Of a DNA stretch of 37,458 nt, positions 1 to 8,529 are shown in pieces (within the stretch, counting starts at the first letter, position 1; the number at the start of each line of letters is the position of its first letter). The translations under genes were made by a program, and so were the position numbers. Under the pieces are notes generated by a model, which was given only the letters and a program-made list of their open reading frames with translations, searched no databases and was not told the origin of the DNA. The stretch comes from Alicyclobacillaceae bacterium I2511 (GTDB lineage Bacteria > Bacillota > Bacilli > Alicyclobacillales > Alicyclobacillaceae), in NCBI GenBank assembly GCA_003584005.1, contig QXHL01000026.1:1-37458 (forward strand). Direction: 5' to 3'.

Positions 1-321
1 AGGGCGGCCCCCTTTCGAGATTGGGGGCCTGGTGTCGGTGGCCTGTGGCAGGGTGATTTGGGGTGGGCAGGACCGTAGCCCGCCCTTTTGTGTCTGTACT
101 TTTGATATTCTCCGGATGCGGGTTGCTCGGGATTGGCTGAATAGGAGAACACAGCAAGGGGACGCCCTCCAAGCGTCGGGGACTTGCGTGTAAAGGGTGG
201 GTGAACAAATACCCAGGTGTATGGGGTCTATCCAGGTAGTCGCTCGTGATCCAACACGAAAATTTGAATCTATAAAAAACAATGGTGAAATTGGAAACAA
301 ATTACTGCGACAGGCTGTCTG
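1..321. other. Upstream non-coding leader region
   Basis: No gene is recognisable here. It holds a 7-bp perfect hairpin at 6-29 (GGCCCCC/GGGGGCC), a terminator at 61-89, and roughly 230 bases of leader before the first gene. A weak dyad GACGC/GCGTC lies near 161-177. No riboswitch family was recognised and no convincing -35/-10 pair was found. Confidence 0.4.
61..89 (+). terminator. Intrinsic terminator of a gene left of the window
   Basis: GGGTGGGC (61-68) pairs with GCCCGCCC (78-85), an 8-bp stem with one G-U pair and a 9-nt loop, followed directly by TTTT (86-89). It probably ends a transcript entering from the left edge. Confidence 0.6.
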
Positions 322-1965
322 ATGGAGGAGATGAAGTTTTTGACGGCTGTATTGGTGGTTATTCTCATTCTGGTGGCCCTTTTGTTTCTTTCGCCCCTGG
401 CTGTATTAGGGTATCTTTGGGTGCTGTCTAGAAAGCCTCAGCACTCCGTGATTCGTGCCCATCCCTATCTGGGCTGGGTTCGCTATTTTCTAGAGAAGAT
501 GGGGCCAGAGTTTCGTCAGTACTGGTTTGACGGAGACAACACAGGCAAACCCTTTTCTCGAGCAGATTTTTTGGGCATTGTGTTTGCATCCAAGTACCGT
601 ACTGATTTGATTAGTTTTGGATCTCGTCGGGACTATGAGCAACCGGGATTCTACTTGGCCAACGATTTATTTCCCAAGTTGGAAGAGGAACTGCGCGTAG
701 ATAATGAGACGCCCCTGAAGAGTCGAAAGTATGAGGTATTGCGCGAGGGCCTGTTTACCCGGCATGAACGAATGGAGGCTGACAAATCTGCAGGATGGCT
801 GTACGAGGACCCCGATGCGGTTGTGGTGGGTGCGAGTAGGGCCCACCCTTGGCACATTAAGGGAATGTTTGGGGCTTCTGCGACCTCTTATGGAAGTGTC
901 GGAGAACACTATATTTTATCTACGGGCAAGGGTGCCCAGATGGCGGGTGGGTCCTGGATAAACACGGGTGAGGGGGGAGTGGCTCCGGAGCATCTAGCCA
1001 CGGGTGTGGATGTGGTGGCCCAAATTGGCCCAGGGTTGTTTGGATATCGGGATGACGCTGGCAATTTTTCTTTCACAGAGTTTGTTCAGAAGGCGGCCCA
1101 ACCCAATATCAAGGCGTTTGAGCTGAAGTTTCACCAGGGGGCGAAAATTCGTGGCGGTCATCTAGAAGGTAACAAGGTCAATGAGAAAGTGGCCGCCATT
1201 CGCAAGGTACCTGTGGGGAAGACTGTCAACTCACCCAATCGTTTTCCCTTTCTTACCAGTACAGAGGATACCCTGCGCTTCGTCCAACGGTTACAGAATG
1301 AGGGCGGTAAACCAGTAGGTATCAAAGTAGTGGTGGGGGACGGGAAACGCCTGGAACCTTTTTTTCAGGCCATGTTGGATCTAGAGATTTATCCTGACTT
1401 TTTGACGGTAGATGGGGGTGAAGGCGGTTCTGGGGCCACCTTTAAAGCGATGGCAGATGGCATGGGGCTGCCTCTGTTTTCTGCGCTCTTGTTATTGGAC
1501 GACGTCGCCAGACAGTTTGGTGTACGCGAAAAGATCCGGATTTTTGCCTCTGGGAAACTGGTAACCCCAGACAAGGTGGCGATGGCCCTGGCCTTGGGTG
1601 CGGATTGTGTTAATTCGGCGCGCGGTTTTATGATGGCCAACGGGTGTATCATGGCGATGCAGTGTCACACTGGTAAATGTCCCACGGGGGTAACCACAAC
1701 GGATCCCAAGTACCAAGAGGCGCTGGTGACGGAAGAAAAGCAGTGGCGGGTTATGAACTATATCTTGCAGTTGCGGCAAGGGGTATTCGCACTGGCGGCT
1801 GCTTGTGGCCTGGCTAGTCCGCGAGAGTTGAACCGCAGTCACGTGGTTTACAAAAACGAGTACGGCCGCGCCGTTCGGGTGTCTGACCTGTTTCCCTATC
1901 CGCGAGGGATGGGCCCAATTCCGAAGACAAAAAAACCGGTAGAACCACAGGAGGTGGTTGGATGA
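322..1965 (+). CDS. FMN-binding glutamate synthase family protein, membrane-anchored
   Basis: This resembles the free-standing FMN/iron-sulphur domain of glutamate synthase (GltB central and FMN region) without the amidotransferase domain. Residues 5-36 form one strong hydrophobic segment, so the catalytic domain is probably anchored to the membrane. The FMN-site glycine-rich motif TVDGGEGGSG is present, as is the 3Fe-4S pattern C-x5-C-x4-C at about residues 442, 448 and 453, ending in CPTGV. At 547 aa the length suits this family. The true substrate of these stand-alone proteins is not established, and glutamate synthesis should not be assumed. The ATG at 322 has little upstream Shine-Dalgarno sequence. 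GGAGGAG at 324-330 lies 9 nt before an in-frame TTG at 340, which may be the real start. The gene overlaps the next by 4 nt. Confidence 0.85.
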   Translation: MEEMKFLTAVLVVILILVALLFLSPLAVLGYLWVLSRKPQHSVIRAHPYLGWVRYFLEKMGPEFRQYWFDGDNTGKPFSRADFLGIVFASKYRTDLISFGSRRDYEQPGFYLANDLFPKLEEELRVDNETPLKSRKYEVLREGLFTRHERMEADKSAGWLYEDPDAVVVGASRAHPWHIKGMFGASATSYGSVGEHYILSTGKGAQMAGGSWINTGEGGVAPEHLATGVDVVAQIGPGLFGYRDDAGNFSFTEFVQKAAQPNIKAFELKFHQGAKIRGGHLEGNKVNEKVAAIRKVPVGKTVNSPNRFPFLTSTEDTLRFVQRLQNEGGKPVGIKVVVGDGKRLEPFFQAMLDLEIYPDFLTVDGGEGGSGATFKAMADGMGLPLFSALLLLDDVARQFGVREKIRIFASGKLVTPDKVAMALALGADCVNSARGFMMANGCIMAMQCHTGKCPTGVTTTDPKYQEALVTEEKQWRVMNYILQLRQGVFALAAACGLASPRELNRSHVVYKNEYGRAVRVSDLFPYPRGMGPIPKTKKPVEPQEVVG

Positions 1966-2453
1966 ATCATACAATGGACGAAATTGTGAATGAACTGAAG
2001 GGACTTCCGGACAACGAATTGACGGAAATTTTGGGGCTCATTCGGGCCAAACGGGCGACTTACCACAAACCGCTGGCGTTTGTGCAGGAGCTCATGGGTT
2101 TTCGTTACTTGGGGCCGGTGGGGGAGCATCATTTCCAGTACGAAATGCGGGTGACAGATGACTTGCTCAATCGCTATGGGCTACTGCATGGGGGACTGAT
2201 GACCGCGTTTATTGACACCGCCATGGCAGAAACAGCTTTTCTTATTGACCAGACTGTGGAACGCGCGCTCACACTAAACATGGCGGTCGATTTCATTCGT
2301 CCGGGCATGCTGGGAGTTCTAACGGCCGACATTCACGTCGTGCAAAACAGCAAGACCATCATTGTTTTCCAAGGTAGCGTGATGGACACTAAAGAGCAAC
2401 TGCTCGCCACGGCCATGTCCCATTTCTATAAACAACCCCATCGCCCGTCGTAA
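1962..2453 (+). CDS. PaaI-type hotdog-fold thioesterase
   Basis: This is a 163-aa single-domain hotdog protein of the PaaI/acyl-CoA thioesterase family, which hydrolyses acyl-CoA thioesters in the cytoplasm. The diagnostic segment GLLHGGLMTAFIDTAMA (residues 73-89) contains the His-Gly-Gly at the start of the hot-dog helix and the usual acidic residue (D85). A charged, probably helical extension of about 35 residues precedes the fold. The ATG overlaps the stop of the upstream gene (ATGA), with AGGAGG 7 nt before it, so translation is coupled and the two proteins are probably made together. An in-frame ATG at 1974 is an alternative start with poorer spacing. The acyl substrate cannot be read from the sequence. 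Confidence 0.85.
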   Translation: MNHTMDEIVNELKGLPDNELTEILGLIRAKRATYHKPLAFVQELMGFRYLGPVGEHHFQYEMRVTDDLLNRYGLLHGGLMTAFIDTAMAETAFLIDQTVERALTLNMAVDFIRPGMLGVLTADIHVVQNSKTIIVFQGSVMDTKEQLLATAMSHFYKQPHRPS

Positions 2454-2461
2454 GACGGGCG
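2442..2461 (+). terminator. Hairpin overlapping the thioesterase stop codon
   Basis: CGCCCGTC and GACGGGCG form an 8-bp perfect stem around a GTAA loop that contains the TAA stop. No T tract follows, so it may work as a pause or 3' stability hairpin, or as a boundary facing the convergent gene at 2524. Confidence 0.45.
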
Positions 2462-2523
2462 GGAAACCTCTCCCCCCATCGTAAACCATGGGTTGGATTG
2501 TGCCTAAATTTTATAGAGGATCG

Positions 2524-2886
2524 CTAAAAGTTTTTCATAATTTTCTCTTGAATGGTTGGATCTGCTTTGCCCAGAGCTTCCTGCAGCAATTTTTTATCTC
2601 GGTCCGCCAAGTTGGGGGTGAGTTGTGAGGCCGCCTGTGCACGAATGGCCAGAAAACCTTTGAGGTCTGAGTCCGGGAGTTGTGCGGCAATCTGCAAATT
2701 AGTTTTACAAACATTCAGATACTGTACATCTGTGGCTTTTTCAGCCATTTGTTGAATCAAAGCCTTCATTAAACTGACTTGTTCGGATGCGGGGAGGGGC
2801 ATGAGCTGTTGAAACAATGTAGACAGTTGCTGTTGCCGCTGTTCGTCAGATAGCTGTGCCAGGCCAATCATATCTGGAAACTCCAC
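2524..2886 (-). CDS. Uncharacterised small helical protein
   Basis: I do not recognise a family. The protein is about 120 aa, strongly alpha-helical by composition (many Gln, Leu, Ala, Lys), with no membrane segment, no cysteine pairs except one isolated Cys, and no catalytic motif. It stands alone, convergent with the thioesterase and divergent from rfbB. The start was chosen as GTG at 2886 because AGGAGG lies 7 nt before it; an ATG 30 nt upstream (2916) lies before that ribosome site and is less likely. A TATAAT box lies about 55 nt upstream. Low-complexity helical proteins of this size are often structural or spore-associated in Firmicutes, but nothing here proves that. Confidence 0.6.
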   Translation of the reverse strand: MEFPDMIGLAQLSDEQRQQQLSTLFQQLMPLPASEQVSLMKALIQQMAEKATDVQYLNVCKTNLQIAAQLPDSDLKGFLAIRAQAASQLTPNLADRDKKLLQEALGKADPTIQEKIMKNF

Positions 2887-2940
2887 TGAGAAACCTCCTA
2901 AATAAATAATTGTCACACCTTACACTGCTGTACCTTTATT

Positions 2941-2946
2941 ATTATA
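2941..2946 (-). promoter_or_regulatory. -10 box for the small helical protein
   Basis: TATAAT on the minus strand lies about 55 nt upstream of the GTG start. No good -35 hexamer is visible at 16-18 nt, so only the -10 element is claimed. Confidence 0.35.
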
Positions 2947-3046
2947 CCATTCTTTTTTACCTATATTCTGGATATCGCAAAATGATTTTGATCCCATTCA
3001 ATGCTTGTCTGGGACGTTGCTGGTAGCCCTCGCAAATCCTTGACCG

Positions 3047-3052
3047 TATAAT
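3047..3052 (+). promoter_or_regulatory. -10 box for the rfb operon
   Basis: TATAAT lies 49 nt before the rfbB ATG at 3101. Transcription would start near 3059, which argues against the in-frame ATG at 3062 as the translation start. A matching -35 is not evident. Confidence 0.35.
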
Positions 3053-3100
3053 GAGCAAAGCATGAAAAGACTTGATGTGCGGGAAGGCTGGGATGCAAAC

Positions 3101-4141
3101 ATGCGTATACTGGTGACGGGTGGCGCTGGATTCATTGGCAGCAACTACATTCGCTACGTTTTGCGGGAGCATCCGGAAGATGTGGTCCTCAATCTGGATG
3201 CCCTGACATATGCGGGAAACTTGGAGAACCTACAGGATTTAGAACACAGTACACACTACCGCTTCATCAAAGGGGACATTGCCAACCCGGAAGATGTCGC
3301 GGAGGTGTTTGCGCACGGAGTGGATGGGGTGGTAAATTTTGCCGCCGAATCCCATGTGGACAGGAGCATTCTTAATCCTGAGGCTTTTGTTCGCAGCAAT
3401 GTGCTGGGAACCCAGGTGCTGTTGGAAGCAGCCCGTCAGGCAAAGGTGGAGAAGTTTGTCCAGGTGTCCACAGACGAGGTGTATGGCACATTGGGGGAAC
3501 AGGGGTATTTCACGGAAACAACTCCCTTGGCGGCCAACAGCCCTTATTCGGCCAGCAAGGCGGGGGCAGATCTATTGGTTCGAGCCTATGGTCAGACCTA
3601 TGGGTTGCCACTGAATATCACACGCTGTTCAAATAACTATGGTCCCTATCAGTTCCCCGAGAAACTAATTCCCTTGATGATTATCCAAGCGTTGGCAGAT
3701 AAGCCCCTGCCAGTCTATGGAGATGGCCTGAATGTACGAGATTGGTTGCATGTGGAAGACCATTGTCTGGGTGTGGACATGGTATTGCGACGCGGAAGAC
3801 CGGGAGAAGTGTACAATATTGGGGGTCATCACGAACACACAAATCTGGAAATTGTGAATCAAATTCTTGCAGAATTAGGGAAGCCGCGGACGCTCGTGCA
3901 GTTTGTCCAGGATAGGTTGGGTCATGACCGACGCTACGCCATGAATGCGGACAAAATTACTCGGGAGTTAGGGTGGCAACCGCAAATTGGTTTTCACGTC
4001 GGAATTCGGCAAACCATCCGCTGGTATCTGGAACACCGGGAGTGGTGGCAACGGGTTCGCAGTGGAGAGTACCAGGCGTACTTTGCACAACAATACGGAA
4101 ATCGGACGGGCAGCCGGATGATTGGAGGGGAGACGAAATGA
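3101..4141 (+). CDS. rfbB: dTDP-glucose 4,6-dehydratase
   Basis: This enzyme converts dTDP-glucose to dTDP-4-keto-6-deoxyglucose in the dTDP-L-rhamnose pathway, using bound NAD+. It is an extended short-chain dehydrogenase: the dinucleotide motif GGAGFIG (residues 7-13), the catalytic STDEVYG (123-129, with T124, D125 and E126) and the YSASK pair (Y149, K153) are all present. The segment RCSNNYGPYQFPEKLIP that follows is typical of RfbB. The start was set at ATG 3101 because the Rossmann strand begins there (346 aa, normal length); an upstream in-frame ATG at 3062 would add 13 unrelated residues. It overlaps rfbD by 4 nt (ATGA), so the two are coupled. Identification is very secure. Confidence 0.95.
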   Translation: MRILVTGGAGFIGSNYIRYVLREHPEDVVLNLDALTYAGNLENLQDLEHSTHYRFIKGDIANPEDVAEVFAHGVDGVVNFAAESHVDRSILNPEAFVRSNVLGTQVLLEAARQAKVEKFVQVSTDEVYGTLGEQGYFTETTPLAANSPYSASKAGADLLVRAYGQTYGLPLNITRCSNNYGPYQFPEKLIPLMIIQALADKPLPVYGDGLNVRDWLHVEDHCLGVDMVLRRGRPGEVYNIGGHHEHTNLEIVNQILAELGKPRTLVQFVQDRLGHDRRYAMNADKITRELGWQPQIGFHVGIRQTIRWYLEHREWWQRVRSGEYQAYFAQQYGNRTGSRMIGGETK

Positions 4142-5058
4142 AGGTCCTGGTGACAGGCGGGGGTGGACAACTGGGTCAATCCTTGGCGAGAGTGCTGACA
4201 CAGACGGGGCACCATGCCGTGGTGTGCCTGCATGGGGACCTTGATATCACAGATGGGTTGGCGGTTCGGCAGAAGTTGGCAGTGGAGCGGCCTGACGCGG
4301 TGATCCATGCCGGGGCCTATACGGCTGTGGACCAAGCGGAAGAGCAACCGGATCAGGCCTATCGCGTGAATGTGGCTGGCACCCGCAATGTGGTTTTGGC
4401 TGCGGAGGCGGTGGGTGCTAGGGTAGGCTATGTGAGTACAGACTACGTGTTTGATGGGAAAGCTCACCATCCGTACACAGAGTTTGCGATGCCCCATCCC
4501 TTAGGGGTGTACGGGGGCACCAAGCTGGCGGGTGAACAGCTTGTACAATCTCTCAGTTCCCGTTGGTTTGTAGTGCGCACTGCCTGGGTCTACAGCGCTG
4601 TGGGAAAAAATTTTGTCAAAACGATGCTTCATTTGGGCCGTCAGGGGGGAGTCGTGCGAGTGGTTCAGGACCAGTGGGGATCTCCCACGTACGCCTTAGA
4701 CCTGGCGGAGTTTCTGGTGCAATTGTTGACGACGGAACGTTATGGCCTCTATCATGCCACTAACGCCGGGGTGTGCACATGGTATGACTTTGCCAAAGAA
4801 ATTTATACTGTCGCTGGTTTTGCTGTGGCGGAGGATATAGATGCAGGGGTGCTGGGTCGAGTAAAAGTGCAGCCCTGCACCACGATGGATGTTTCTCGTC
4901 TCGCCCCCCGTCCGGCGTACTCCGTCCTGGCTAACCTGGCTTTGCGGGCAGAAGGTTTTTCTCCACTGCGGCCGTGGCAGGAAGCGTTGCGACAGTGCAT
5001 GGGGGAGTTGGCGCAAACCGCGGAGTTTGGCTGGTTGCGGTTGAATCAGCATGGCTAG
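4138..5058 (+). CDS. rfbD: dTDP-4-dehydrorhamnose reductase
   Basis: This enzyme performs the last step of dTDP-L-rhamnose synthesis, reducing dTDP-4-dehydrorhamnose with NAD(P)H. The 306-aa protein begins at the ATG overlapping the rfbB stop, with GGAGGGGAG upstream. It has TGGGGQLG (6-13) for the cofactor, STDYVFDG (100-107), and the YGGTK catalytic Tyr/Lys pair (Y125, K129). The C-terminal half carries the usual DQWGSPTYA substrate-domain motif. The open frame extends 165 nt further upstream, but that part is only an out-of-frame reading of rfbB. Its length is at the usual family size. Next is rfbC, after an 87-nt gap. Confidence 0.94.
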   Translation: MKVLVTGGGGQLGQSLARVLTQTGHHAVVCLHGDLDITDGLAVRQKLAVERPDAVIHAGAYTAVDQAEEQPDQAYRVNVAGTRNVVLAAEAVGARVGYVSTDYVFDGKAHHPYTEFAMPHPLGVYGGTKLAGEQLVQSLSSRWFVVRTAWVYSAVGKNFVKTMLHLGRQGGVVRVVQDQWGSPTYALDLAEFLVQLLTTERYGLYHATNAGVCTWYDFAKEIYTVAGFAVAEDIDAGVLGRVKVQPCTTMDVSRLAPRPAYSVLANLALRAEGFSPLRPWQEALRQCMGELAQTAEFGWLRLNQHG

Positions 5059-5145
5059 GCTGTGGTAGGGGCACAGACGAAACATGGATGGAAAAATGGG
5101 AAAGTGGAATAAAGGGGTGTTGAGTCCACATAAAGGGGGATGTAT

Positions 5146-5688
5146 ATGAAGGTAATTCATACGCATTTGTCGGAAGTCATCATGCTTGAACCTGCGGTGT
5201 TTGGTGATGTCCGGGGGTATTTCACCGAGATCTACAATCGCGGAGATTGGGAGAGTGCGGGGGTGTACACAGAATTTGTGCAGGATAATCATTCCTTTTC
5301 TGCACCTGCGGGAACCCTCAGAGGGTTGCATTACCAGTTGCCTCCAATGGCTCAGACAAAACTGGTGTCCGTGCTGGTGGGTGCGATTTATGACGTGGCT
5401 GTCGATGTCCGAGTGGGTTCTGCCAGTTTCGGTCAGTGGGTAGGGGTAATTCTCAGTCAAGACAACCATCGGCAACTACTGATTCCTAAAGGTTTTGCAC
5501 ATGGGTTCTGTACTCTGGTTCCGAACACTCACGTGCTGTATAAGGTGGATACACACTATGCACCACAATACGATAGGGGAATTCGCTTTGATGATCCGGA
5601 CCTCAAAATTGATTGGCCATTCACAGACCCGGTGCTTTCTGACAAAGACAAGCGGCACCCAGGGTTGCAGGAAGCGGAACTTAGCTAG
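5146..5688 (+). CDS. rfbC: dTDP-4-dehydrorhamnose 3,5-epimerase
   Basis: This cupin-fold epimerase acts between RfbB and RfbD, inverting C3 and C5 of the dTDP-4-keto sugar. The protein is 180 aa. Diagnostic features are RGLHYQLPP with the catalytic base H62, DVAVDVR (83-89), IPKGFAHGF (113-121), and the tyrosine region near Y132. The ATG at 5146 lies about 7 nt after AAGGGGG; a second in-frame ATG at 5140 overlaps that ribosome site. The gene order rfbB-rfbD-rfbC lacks rfbA, so glucose-1-phosphate thymidylyltransferase must be encoded elsewhere. The product would feed rhamnosylated cell-surface polymer or S-layer glycan synthesis (inference). Confidence 0.94.
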   Translation: MKVIHTHLSEVIMLEPAVFGDVRGYFTEIYNRGDWESAGVYTEFVQDNHSFSAPAGTLRGLHYQLPPMAQTKLVSVLVGAIYDVAVDVRVGSASFGQWVGVILSQDNHRQLLIPKGFAHGFCTLVPNTHVLYKVDTHYAPQYDRGIRFDDPDLKIDWPFTDPVLSDKDKRHPGLQEAELS

Positions 5689-5761
5689 TCTATGAGTCCG
5701 TTTTGCTGTGAGATGGATTCCCAAACTGCAGGATAACAAAGGAAGGACGGTGAGACATTAA

Positions 5762-6625
5762 ATGACATTCAGGATGGTACTGGCTCAACTAGAGTCGTCG
5801 GAGCACAAACAGGTCAACCTGGTGCAGGCACAACATGCGGTCGCAGTGGCAAAAAATACTCATGGGGCGGACTTGGTTGTATTTCCGGAAATATTCATGA
5901 ATCAGTTTGCTCAGCAGGCGAATCCACAGTGGGTGTGGCAGGAGGCGGAGTCTTTGGACGGCCCCTTTGTGACTGGCATGGCCAGTTTGGCCAGGCAACA
6001 CGGGGTGTGGTTGATATTTGGCATGCGGGAAGTACCTGGGATTTCAGACGGGGACGAACGCGGATTGGTGAATTTTCCGCCTCCAGTGGAGGCGGAAGAC
6101 CTGCGGGTTTTCAACACCACGGTGGTGGTGGATGCGACGGGTGAGGTTGTGGCCCATTACCGTAAGACCCACCTGTATGATGCATTTGGCGGCCGGGAGT
6201 CTGAGCAGTATCTGGTTGGCGATGCTCTGTTTCAGCCCATTACAACGCCCTTTGGTCGATTGGGTCTATTTGTTTGCTATGAGTTGCGCTTCCCGGAAAT
6301 TGCTCGTCACCAAGCTGGACTGGGTGCAGAGGTGTTGATTGTTCCTGCCGCATGGGTACGCGGGCCGCGCAAGGAACACCATTGGCAGACACTGGTTACG
6401 GCCCGCGCGTTGGAGAACACAGTTTTTGTGGCGGCCTGTAATCAGGCAGGTCACGTTTATACTGGAGGCAGCATGGTGGTAGACCCCATGGGAATTCCGC
6501 TGGTCCATGGGCCAGAGACGGCAGCACTTATTCCGTGCGAGATTGACCTGGAACGGATTGAAGCGGTTCGCGCCAAGCTCCCCTCATACCGTCATCGTCG
6601 GCCAGAATTGTATGGGCAGGGCTGA
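5762..6625 (+). CDS. Carbon-nitrogen hydrolase (nitrilase superfamily, omega-amidase-like)
   Basis: This is a 287-aa nitrilase-superfamily protein with the full catalytic triad: E43 in VVFPEIF, K135 in YRKTHLYD and C172 in FVCYELRFPE. The YELRFPE context is typical of the Nit1/Nit2 branch (omega-amidase or deaminated-glutathione amidase), which hydrolyse small alpha-keto acid amides. It differs clearly from the second family member in this window at 18735, whose motif is CYDRHFPE. The ribosome site AAGGAAGG lies upstream of ATG 5762. It follows rfbC by 73 nt, possibly by read-through, but there is no functional reason to link it to rhamnose synthesis. The exact substrate is uncertain. Confidence 0.85.
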   Translation: MTFRMVLAQLESSEHKQVNLVQAQHAVAVAKNTHGADLVVFPEIFMNQFAQQANPQWVWQEAESLDGPFVTGMASLARQHGVWLIFGMREVPGISDGDERGLVNFPPPVEAEDLRVFNTTVVVDATGEVVAHYRKTHLYDAFGGRESEQYLVGDALFQPITTPFGRLGLFVCYELRFPEIARHQAGLGAEVLIVPAAWVRGPRKEHHWQTLVTARALENTVFVAACNQAGHVYTGGSMVVDPMGIPLVHGPETAALIPCEIDLERIEAVRAKLPSYRHRRPELYGQG

Positions 6626-6851
6626 AAGGTCGCTGTAAACGCTGTGTTTTTGGGGTTTCCCAGGGGGTGGCAGATTCAAACATTGACACACTCCTCTAAT
6701 CCGCTTGTTTCCAGCCTAATCTCAATAGGACAATTTGCAAATTGAGAAGTGGAAAACGAAAACGGCTGCGCCAAATACCGAAAAGTGTACTATCATTGAA
6801 AATAGACATTACACACTAAAAAGCAGAGTTCATGAGTGGGGGAGACGAAAC

Positions 6852-8048
6852 ATGAACAAAGTGAAGCAACACTTTGCGGAGGAAGTGGCAGCCGTTCAAG
6901 GGGATGTGGTGAAGTGGCGCAGATTCCTGCACACCCACCCGGAGCTTTCATTTCATGAAGATAAAACGGCGCAGTTTGTATATGACACACTTCAGACTTT
7001 TGGCAACTTGGAGCTTTCGCGGCCGACAAAAACCAGCGTGGTGGCGAGACTTGTCGGCAAACACCCGGGCTTTGTATTGGCGGTTCGGGCGGACATGGAT
7101 GCACTGCCCATTCGGGAGGAAAATGAGTTTGATTTTGTTTCGCAAAACCCTGGGGTGATGCATGCCTGTGGTCATGATGGGCATACCGCCATGTTGCTGG
7201 GAACGGCAAAAATTCTCAGTCGACATACGGATCAAATGAATGGCGAGGTGCGTTTTTTATTTCAACATGCAGAAGAATTATTTCCGGGTGGCGCCCAGGA
7301 ACTGGTGGATGTGGGGGTCATGAACGGGGTGGACATGGTGATTGGGGCACACCTTTGGGCTTCCCTTGAGGTGGGTAAAATTGCTGTCAAAACGGGGGCC
7401 ATGATGGCTGCACCAGATACGTTCCGCATCATGGTGCAGGGTCGCGGCGGACACGCTGCACAGCCCCACCTGACGGTGGACAGCATTGCCGTTGCTGCCC
7501 AGGTGGTGACAAATCTACAACACATGGTGTCCCGTGATACAGACCCATTGGAGTCCCTGGTGGTTTCAGTGACCGAGTTTATTGCGGGAACGGCAGACAA
7601 TGTCATCCCCGGATCAGCGGAACTGGTGGGGACCGTGCGCACCTTTAATCCGGATTTGCGTCATACAGCCCCATCCCTGATGGAACGAATTGTAAAGGGA
7701 ATCACCGAAGCGCACGGAGCCACGTACACCTTTTCTTATCAATATGGTTACAGGCCCGTGGTAAACGACGAACGGGTGACAGAATTGTTGCGGGAGTCTT
7801 TGTTAGAGACGTTTGGGACCGAGAGGGTAGTGGATGCGTTGCCCACCATGGGGGGGGAGGACTTTTCCGCATATCAGACCCAAGCTCCAGGCAGTTTCTT
7901 TTTCATTGGAGCGGGAAACTTGGCTAAAAACATTGTATATCCCCACCATCACGCCCGCTTTACGGTGGACGAAGACGCGTTACCCATGGGAGTTCAGGCG
8001 TTTGTCAATGGTATTTTCAAGTTACTGGGAGAGTCGGGAGGAAAGTAA
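6852..8048 (+). CDS. M20 family metallo-amidohydrolase
   Basis: This is a dizinc amidohydrolase of the M20D group (N-acyl amino acid, hippurate or aminoacylase-like hydrolases). The 398-aa protein shows RADMDALPI (79-87), the metal ligands in HACGHDGHTA (C106, H108), the catalytic/ligand pair HAEE (E141, E142), a dimerisation-domain segment GRGGHAAQPH, the late ligand region GGEDFSAY, and the final HHARFTVDEDAL. The start is ATG 6852 after GGGGGAGA; the frame is open 117 nt further upstream but with no ribosome site. A 268-nt gap separates it from a transporter pair, so the three could form an uptake-and-hydrolysis unit for an N-acylated or N-carbamoylated nitrogen compound (inference). Confidence 0.9.
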   Translation: MNKVKQHFAEEVAAVQGDVVKWRRFLHTHPELSFHEDKTAQFVYDTLQTFGNLELSRPTKTSVVARLVGKHPGFVLAVRADMDALPIREENEFDFVSQNPGVMHACGHDGHTAMLLGTAKILSRHTDQMNGEVRFLFQHAEELFPGGAQELVDVGVMNGVDMVIGAHLWASLEVGKIAVKTGAMMAAPDTFRIMVQGRGGHAAQPHLTVDSIAVAAQVVTNLQHMVSRDTDPLESLVVSVTEFIAGTADNVIPGSAELVGTVRTFNPDLRHTAPSLMERIVKGITEAHGATYTFSYQYGYRPVVNDERVTELLRESLLETFGTERVVDALPTMGGEDFSAYQTQAPGSFFFIGAGNLAKNIVYPHHHARFTVDEDALPMGVQAFVNGIFKLLGESGGK

Positions 8049-8316
8049 GAACAAACGTGGACTTGCCCCAGTGGTTCTTGTCTCTGGACCGTGGTATGAT
8101 GCGGTTAACCTCAATTCGACAGAAGATACGGTATATTGGGACATAAATGTGGTTCCACGCGATTCTGTCGATTTTTAAATTTTTTAGAAAGGAACTGATA
8201 TTTTATAATGGTTAAAAAATTTTAGAAAAGTTTTAGAGTTTTAGAATAGTTTTGGGTATCTGGGAAGGTACACTTCTTTTGGATGGGCTTAAGGTCTCTG
8301 GAAAGGAGGTGGGTAT

Positions 8317-8505
8317 ATGTCCATTCGCTGGCTGGCATTACTTCCTGCCCTCGGGGTTTTTGTGGGTGTTATTTTTGCCAATCGCGTCACCCCCTATGTG
8401 CTGGGGATGCCGTTCTTGTGGTTTTACGTGTTGCTGTGTGTGCTTGTGACATCTGCGGTGATGGCCATCATTTATGCCTTGGACCCTGAAAATAAGCGGT
8501 CCTAA
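8317..8505 (+). CDS. DUF3311 small membrane protein
   Basis: This 62-aa protein has two hydrophobic segments (about residues 4-22 and 32-53) and the short charged end expected of DUF3311. Members of this family are almost always encoded just before a sodium:solute symporter, as here (24-nt gap), and are thought to be a small accessory subunit of it. A very strong ribosome site, AAAGGAGGTG, lies at the right distance from the ATG. A TATAAT box near 8204 in an AT-rich stretch is a possible promoter, but no clean -35 accompanies it. Confidence 0.85.
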   Translation: MSIRWLALLPALGVFVGVIFANRVTPYVLGMPFLWFYVLLCVLVTSAVMAIIYALDPENKRS

Positions 8506-8529
8506 GATGGAGAGAGGGGGAAGAGGAGT

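Noticed and set aside
90-321. Possible riboswitch or T-box in the leader of the first gene
   Set aside because: No T-box GGTGG motif, no terminator/antiterminator pair and no known aptamer core were visible.
1492-1974. 160-codon antisense frame over the glutamate-synthase-like gene
   Set aside because: It has no ribosome site and no domain, and it lies fully inside a well-supported gene.
4696-5475. 259-codon antisense frame across rfbD and rfbC
   Set aside because: It is rich in His, Pro and Arg, matches no family, and the sense strand encodes two textbook enzymes.
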